From Lachnospiraceae bacterium (GTDB lineage: Bacteria; Bacillota_A; Clostridia; Lachnospirales; Lachnospiraceae), in contig JAFZKM010000323.1 in NCBI GenBank assembly GCA_017553665.1, forward strand, positions 1 to 7,987: a DNA stretch of 7,987 nt. The letters run 5' to 3'. The notes below the pieces were generated by a model. The model ran no database searches and was not told the DNA's origin. It saw nothing but the letters and a program-made list of their open reading frames with translations. Below, in pieces: positions 6,507 through 7,987 of the stretch; position 1 is the first letter of the stretch; each line of letters starts with the position of its first letter. A program made the translations under genes and the position numbers.

Positions 6507-6541
6507 TTAAGCTTCGAATTGCAACGCAATTCGAAGCTTAA
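6507..6541 (+). terminator. Perfect 16-bp inverted repeat after rny, possible terminator
   Basis: The arm at 6507-6522 (TTAAGCTTCGAATTGC) is a perfect reverse complement of 6526-6541, with a three-base AAC loop. It begins 16 bases after the rny stop. It would form a strong RNA hairpin at the 3' end of the message. No T-run follows on either strand, so it is not a textbook intrinsic terminator. It may be an RNA 3'-end stabiliser, a processing site or a factor-dependent terminator. Confidence 0.5.
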
Positions 6542-6542
6542 A

Positions 6543-6571
6543 TTGTATGTGGAAGGTTTTACCACATACAA
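6543..6571. repeat. 10-bp inverted repeat between rny and the aminotransferase
   Basis: TTGTATGTGG (6543-6552) and CCACATACAA (6562-6571) are perfect reverse complements around a nine-base spacer. It lies one base after the first inverted repeat and about 30 bases before the -35 box of the next promoter. It could be a second transcript-end hairpin or a two-fold protein-binding site. Confidence 0.55.
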
Positions 6572-6573
6572 CA

Positions 6574-6586
6574 GGCACGTAGTGCC
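6574..6586. repeat. Short palindrome upstream of the aminotransferase promoter
   Basis: GGCAC (6574-6578) and GTGCC (6582-6586) flank a GTA spacer, giving a 13-base two-fold element centred 21 bases before the -35 box. Its position suits a regulator site, but at five bases per arm chance cannot be excluded. Confidence 0.35.
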
Positions 6587-6600
6587 CTTGAAAAAAACTG

Positions 6601-6629
6601 TTGACATGGCAGAAGCGTTTCATTATAAT
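6601..6629 (+). promoter_or_regulatory. Perfect-consensus sigma-70 promoter of the aminotransferase
   Basis: TTGACA at 6601-6606 and TATAAT at 6624-6629 are both full consensus boxes with the ideal 17-base spacer. An A-run (6591-6597) lies just before the -35 box and may act as an UP-like element. Transcription would start near 6635-6637, giving a leader of about 62 bases before the ATG at 6698. Confidence 0.9.
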
Positions 6630-6638
6630 TCACCTTAT

Positions 6639-6667
6639 GTGGACGCGCGTGGCGCGCATATGTCCGC
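6639..6667 (+). promoter_or_regulatory. GC-rich leader hairpin of the aminotransferase mRNA
   Basis: The inner stem GCGCG (6645-6649) with CGCGC (6653-6657) closes a TGG loop. An outer stem GTGGAC (6639-6644) with GTCCGC (6662-6667) includes one G-U pair, and the two stems are separated by an ATAT bulge at 6658-6661. It sits at the predicted 5' end of the transcript and leaves the ribosome binding site (GAGGAA, 6685-6690) free. No riboswitch class is recognised. Confidence 0.4.
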
Positions 6668-6697
6668 CGCAGAAAAACAGAAACGAGGAAGTTCATT

Positions 6698-7894
6698 ATG
6701 CTGGGATTATCTGAAAGAGCTAAAGGGGTTAAGCCCTCATCCACGCTTGCCATCTCCGATAAGGCAAAGCAGATGAAGGCAAAGGGGATCGATGTAGTCA
6801 GCTTCGGAGCGGGCGAGCCCGATTTCGTCACGCCCAAGAACATATGTGAGGCAGCTAAGAAGGCCATTGACGAAGGCTTCACCAAGTATACCGCGGCCAG
6901 CGGTATCATGGAGCTCAAACAGGCTGTTTGCAGGAAGTTTGAGAGTTTCAATCATCTGCATTACGAGCCGAATCAGATCGTTATCAGCAACGGAGGAAAG
7001 CATTCGCTTTCGAATATATTTACGGCACTCATCAACCCCGGCGATGAAGTGATAATTCCCGCGCCTTACTGGCTCAGCTACCCCGAGATGGTAAAGCTCG
7101 TGGGCGGCGTACCCGTATTTGTGCGCTGCGAGGCGGATACCGGATACAAGATCACGGCAGAGAAGCTTGCTGCTGCGATCACTCCCAAGACAAAGGCATT
7201 CGTGCTCAATACGCCGAACAATCCCACAGGAATGATCTACGGACGTGAAGAGCTTGAGGCGCTCGCGAAGGTCATTGTTGAGAAGGACATTTACTGCATT
7301 TCCGATGAAATGTACGAGAATCTGATCTATACGGGCGAGGAGCCTGTGAGCATCGCGTCGCTCAATGATGAGATCTATAAGCGCACGATCACCTGCTCGG
7401 GTATGGCAAAGTCATACGCGATGACAGGCTGGAGAATAGGTTATATCGGTGCGGCACCCGAGATCGCGAAGGCTATCGGAAGCATTCAGTCGCATCAGAC
7501 CTCGAATCCGAACTCGATCGCTCAGAAGGCCGCGCTTGAGGCTCTCGACGGACCTCAGGACAGGGTAGCTTTCATGAAGGCCGAATTCATGAAGCGCAAC
7601 GAGCGCATGTACGAGCTTGTGAGCGCGCTGCCCTACATTAAGATGATCAAGCCCGACGGCGCTTTCTATGCTTTCGTGGATGTGAGCGAAACATTTGAAA
7701 AAAGCTGCAGGGGCAAGAAAGTCGGAGATGCGTTCGGTCTCGCTGACATTCTGTTAAACGATTACAATGTTGCTGTCGTACCCTGCTCGGATTTCGGTTT
7801 CCCTACGCATATCCGTCTGAGCTACGCGACCAGCATGGAGAACATAGAGAAGGGACTCGAAAGGATCGGAGAGTTCCTGAAGGCACTAGAATAA
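6698..7894 (+). CDS. aspB: Class I aminotransferase, probably aspartate aminotransferase
   Basis: This is a complete 398-residue pyridoxal-phosphate enzyme of aminotransferase class I/II, in the normal size range. It most likely transfers the amino group between aspartate and 2-oxoglutarate, giving oxaloacetate and glutamate in the cytoplasm. Visible hallmarks are SFGAGEPDF (35-43), KYTAASGIMELK (63-74), the cofactor contact NTPNNPTG (171-178), Asp203 and Tyr206 (SDEMYEN), the Schiff-base lysine Lys238 within SGMAKSYAMTGWRIGY (234-249), and the substrate-carboxylate Arg373 (HIRLSYA). QSHQTSNPNSIAQ (264-276) and the GGK at 99-101 are typical of the I-beta subgroup; in the Thermus enzyme of that group a lysine in this region is known to bind the aspartate side chain. 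Subgroup members also include prephenate or aromatic aminotransferases, so substrate is less certain than family. The ATG follows GAGGAA (6685-6690). It is a single-gene unit with its own promoter and terminator. Confidence 0.9.
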   Translation: MLGLSERAKGVKPSSTLAISDKAKQMKAKGIDVVSFGAGEPDFVTPKNICEAAKKAIDEGFTKYTAASGIMELKQAVCRKFESFNHLHYEPNQIVISNGGKHSLSNIFTALINPGDEVIIPAPYWLSYPEMVKLVGGVPVFVRCEADTGYKITAEKLAAAITPKTKAFVLNTPNNPTGMIYGREELEALAKVIVEKDIYCISDEMYENLIYTGEEPVSIASLNDEIYKRTITCSGMAKSYAMTGWRIGYIGAAPEIAKAIGSIQSHQTSNPNSIAQKAALEALDGPQDRVAFMKAEFMKRNERMYELVSALPYIKMIKPDGAFYAFVDVSETFEKSCRGKKVGDAFGLADILLNDYNVAVVPCSDFGFPTHIRLSYATSMENIEKGLERIGEFLKALE

Positions 7895-7900
7895 AACCCG

Positions 7901-7929
7901 CGGCGCAGCCTTTGGCTGCGTCGTTTTTT
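7901..7929 (+). terminator. Intrinsic terminator after the aminotransferase
   Basis: CGGCGCAGCC (7901-7910) pairs with GGCTGCGTCG (7914-7923) as ten pairs including one G-U, closing a TTT loop, and is followed at once by six Ts (7924-7929). It begins six bases after the stop codon. The A-rich stretch on its left (7894-7897) gives only a weak T-run for the other strand, so it mainly serves the + strand. Confidence 0.93.
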
Positions 7930-7930
7930 C

Positions 7931-7959
7931 TTGCGGCCCAAAACCGAAAATGCTATCAT
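7931..7959 (+). promoter_or_regulatory. Possible extended -10 promoter for the next gene
   Basis: TGCTATCAT at 7951-7959 is an extended -10 motif with TATCAT as the -10 box. A weak -35 candidate, TTGCGG (7931-7936), lies 17 bases upstream. A purine-rich GGAGAGGGGA at 7978-7987 ends the window and could be the ribosome binding site of a gene starting just beyond. Placement directly after a terminator supports the idea. Confidence 0.45.
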
Positions 7960-7987
7960 GAAGATATGTATAAAACCGGAGAGGGGA

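Noticed and set aside
6519..6776. Plus-strand open frame of 85 residues between rny and the aminotransferase
   Set aside because: It covers an inverted repeat and a perfect promoter, runs into the aminotransferase gene in another frame, and has no ribosome binding site.
7966..7987. Start of a new gene at ATG 7966
   Set aside because: No ribosome binding site precedes it and it falls at the predicted transcript start; the purine-rich run at 7978-7987 more likely serves a start just beyond the window.

Overview
The window looks like a chromosomal piece of a Firmicute, most likely a Clostridia member (Lachnospiraceae or Oscillospiraceae-like). The evidence is strong purine-rich Shine-Dalgarno sites (AGGAGG type), TTG and GTG starts beside ATG, classic TTGACA/TATAAT promoters, moderate GC, and RNase Y together with a CvpA-family protein. 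This assignment is inferred from family content and signal style, not from a database match. All nine genes lie on the + strand. I see no tRNA, rRNA, CRISPR array, insertion sequence or prophage.

Region 1 (21-4829) is a tightly packed seven-gene run, probably one operon whose promoter lies upstream of the window. Its products are a CvpA-family membrane protein, an AIM24-family protein with a TTG start, a small MotA/TolQ/ExbB-type proton-channel protein, an ExbD/TolR-like partner, two membrane-anchored proteins whose outer domains look like diverged ExbD periplasmic domains, and a secreted protein with an OB-fold-like segment. Gaps between genes range from a 4-base overlap to 56 bases. Taken together this looks like a proton-driven, stator-like membrane complex (ExbB/ExbD type) with several ExbD-like subunits and its own exported partner. 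No TonB, Tol, flagellar or Zorya partner gene is present. This is the most interesting part of the window.

Region 2 (4838-6541) is rny, encoding RNase Y, the membrane-anchored endoribonuclease of mRNA turnover. It has its own strong promoter starting 8 bases after the last operon gene, a predicted hairpin with a GNRA tetraloop at the very 5' end of its transcript, and a Shine-Dalgarno site inside a small inverted repeat. It is followed by a perfect 16-bp inverted repeat without a T-run.

Region 3 (6543-7929) is a class I aminotransferase, probably aspartate aminotransferase of the I-beta type. It is driven by a perfect-consensus sigma-70 promoter preceded by two palindromes, has a GC-rich leader hairpin, and ends in a clear intrinsic terminator. 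The last bases (7931-7987) probably hold the promoter, and perhaps the ribosome binding site, of a further gene beyond the window.
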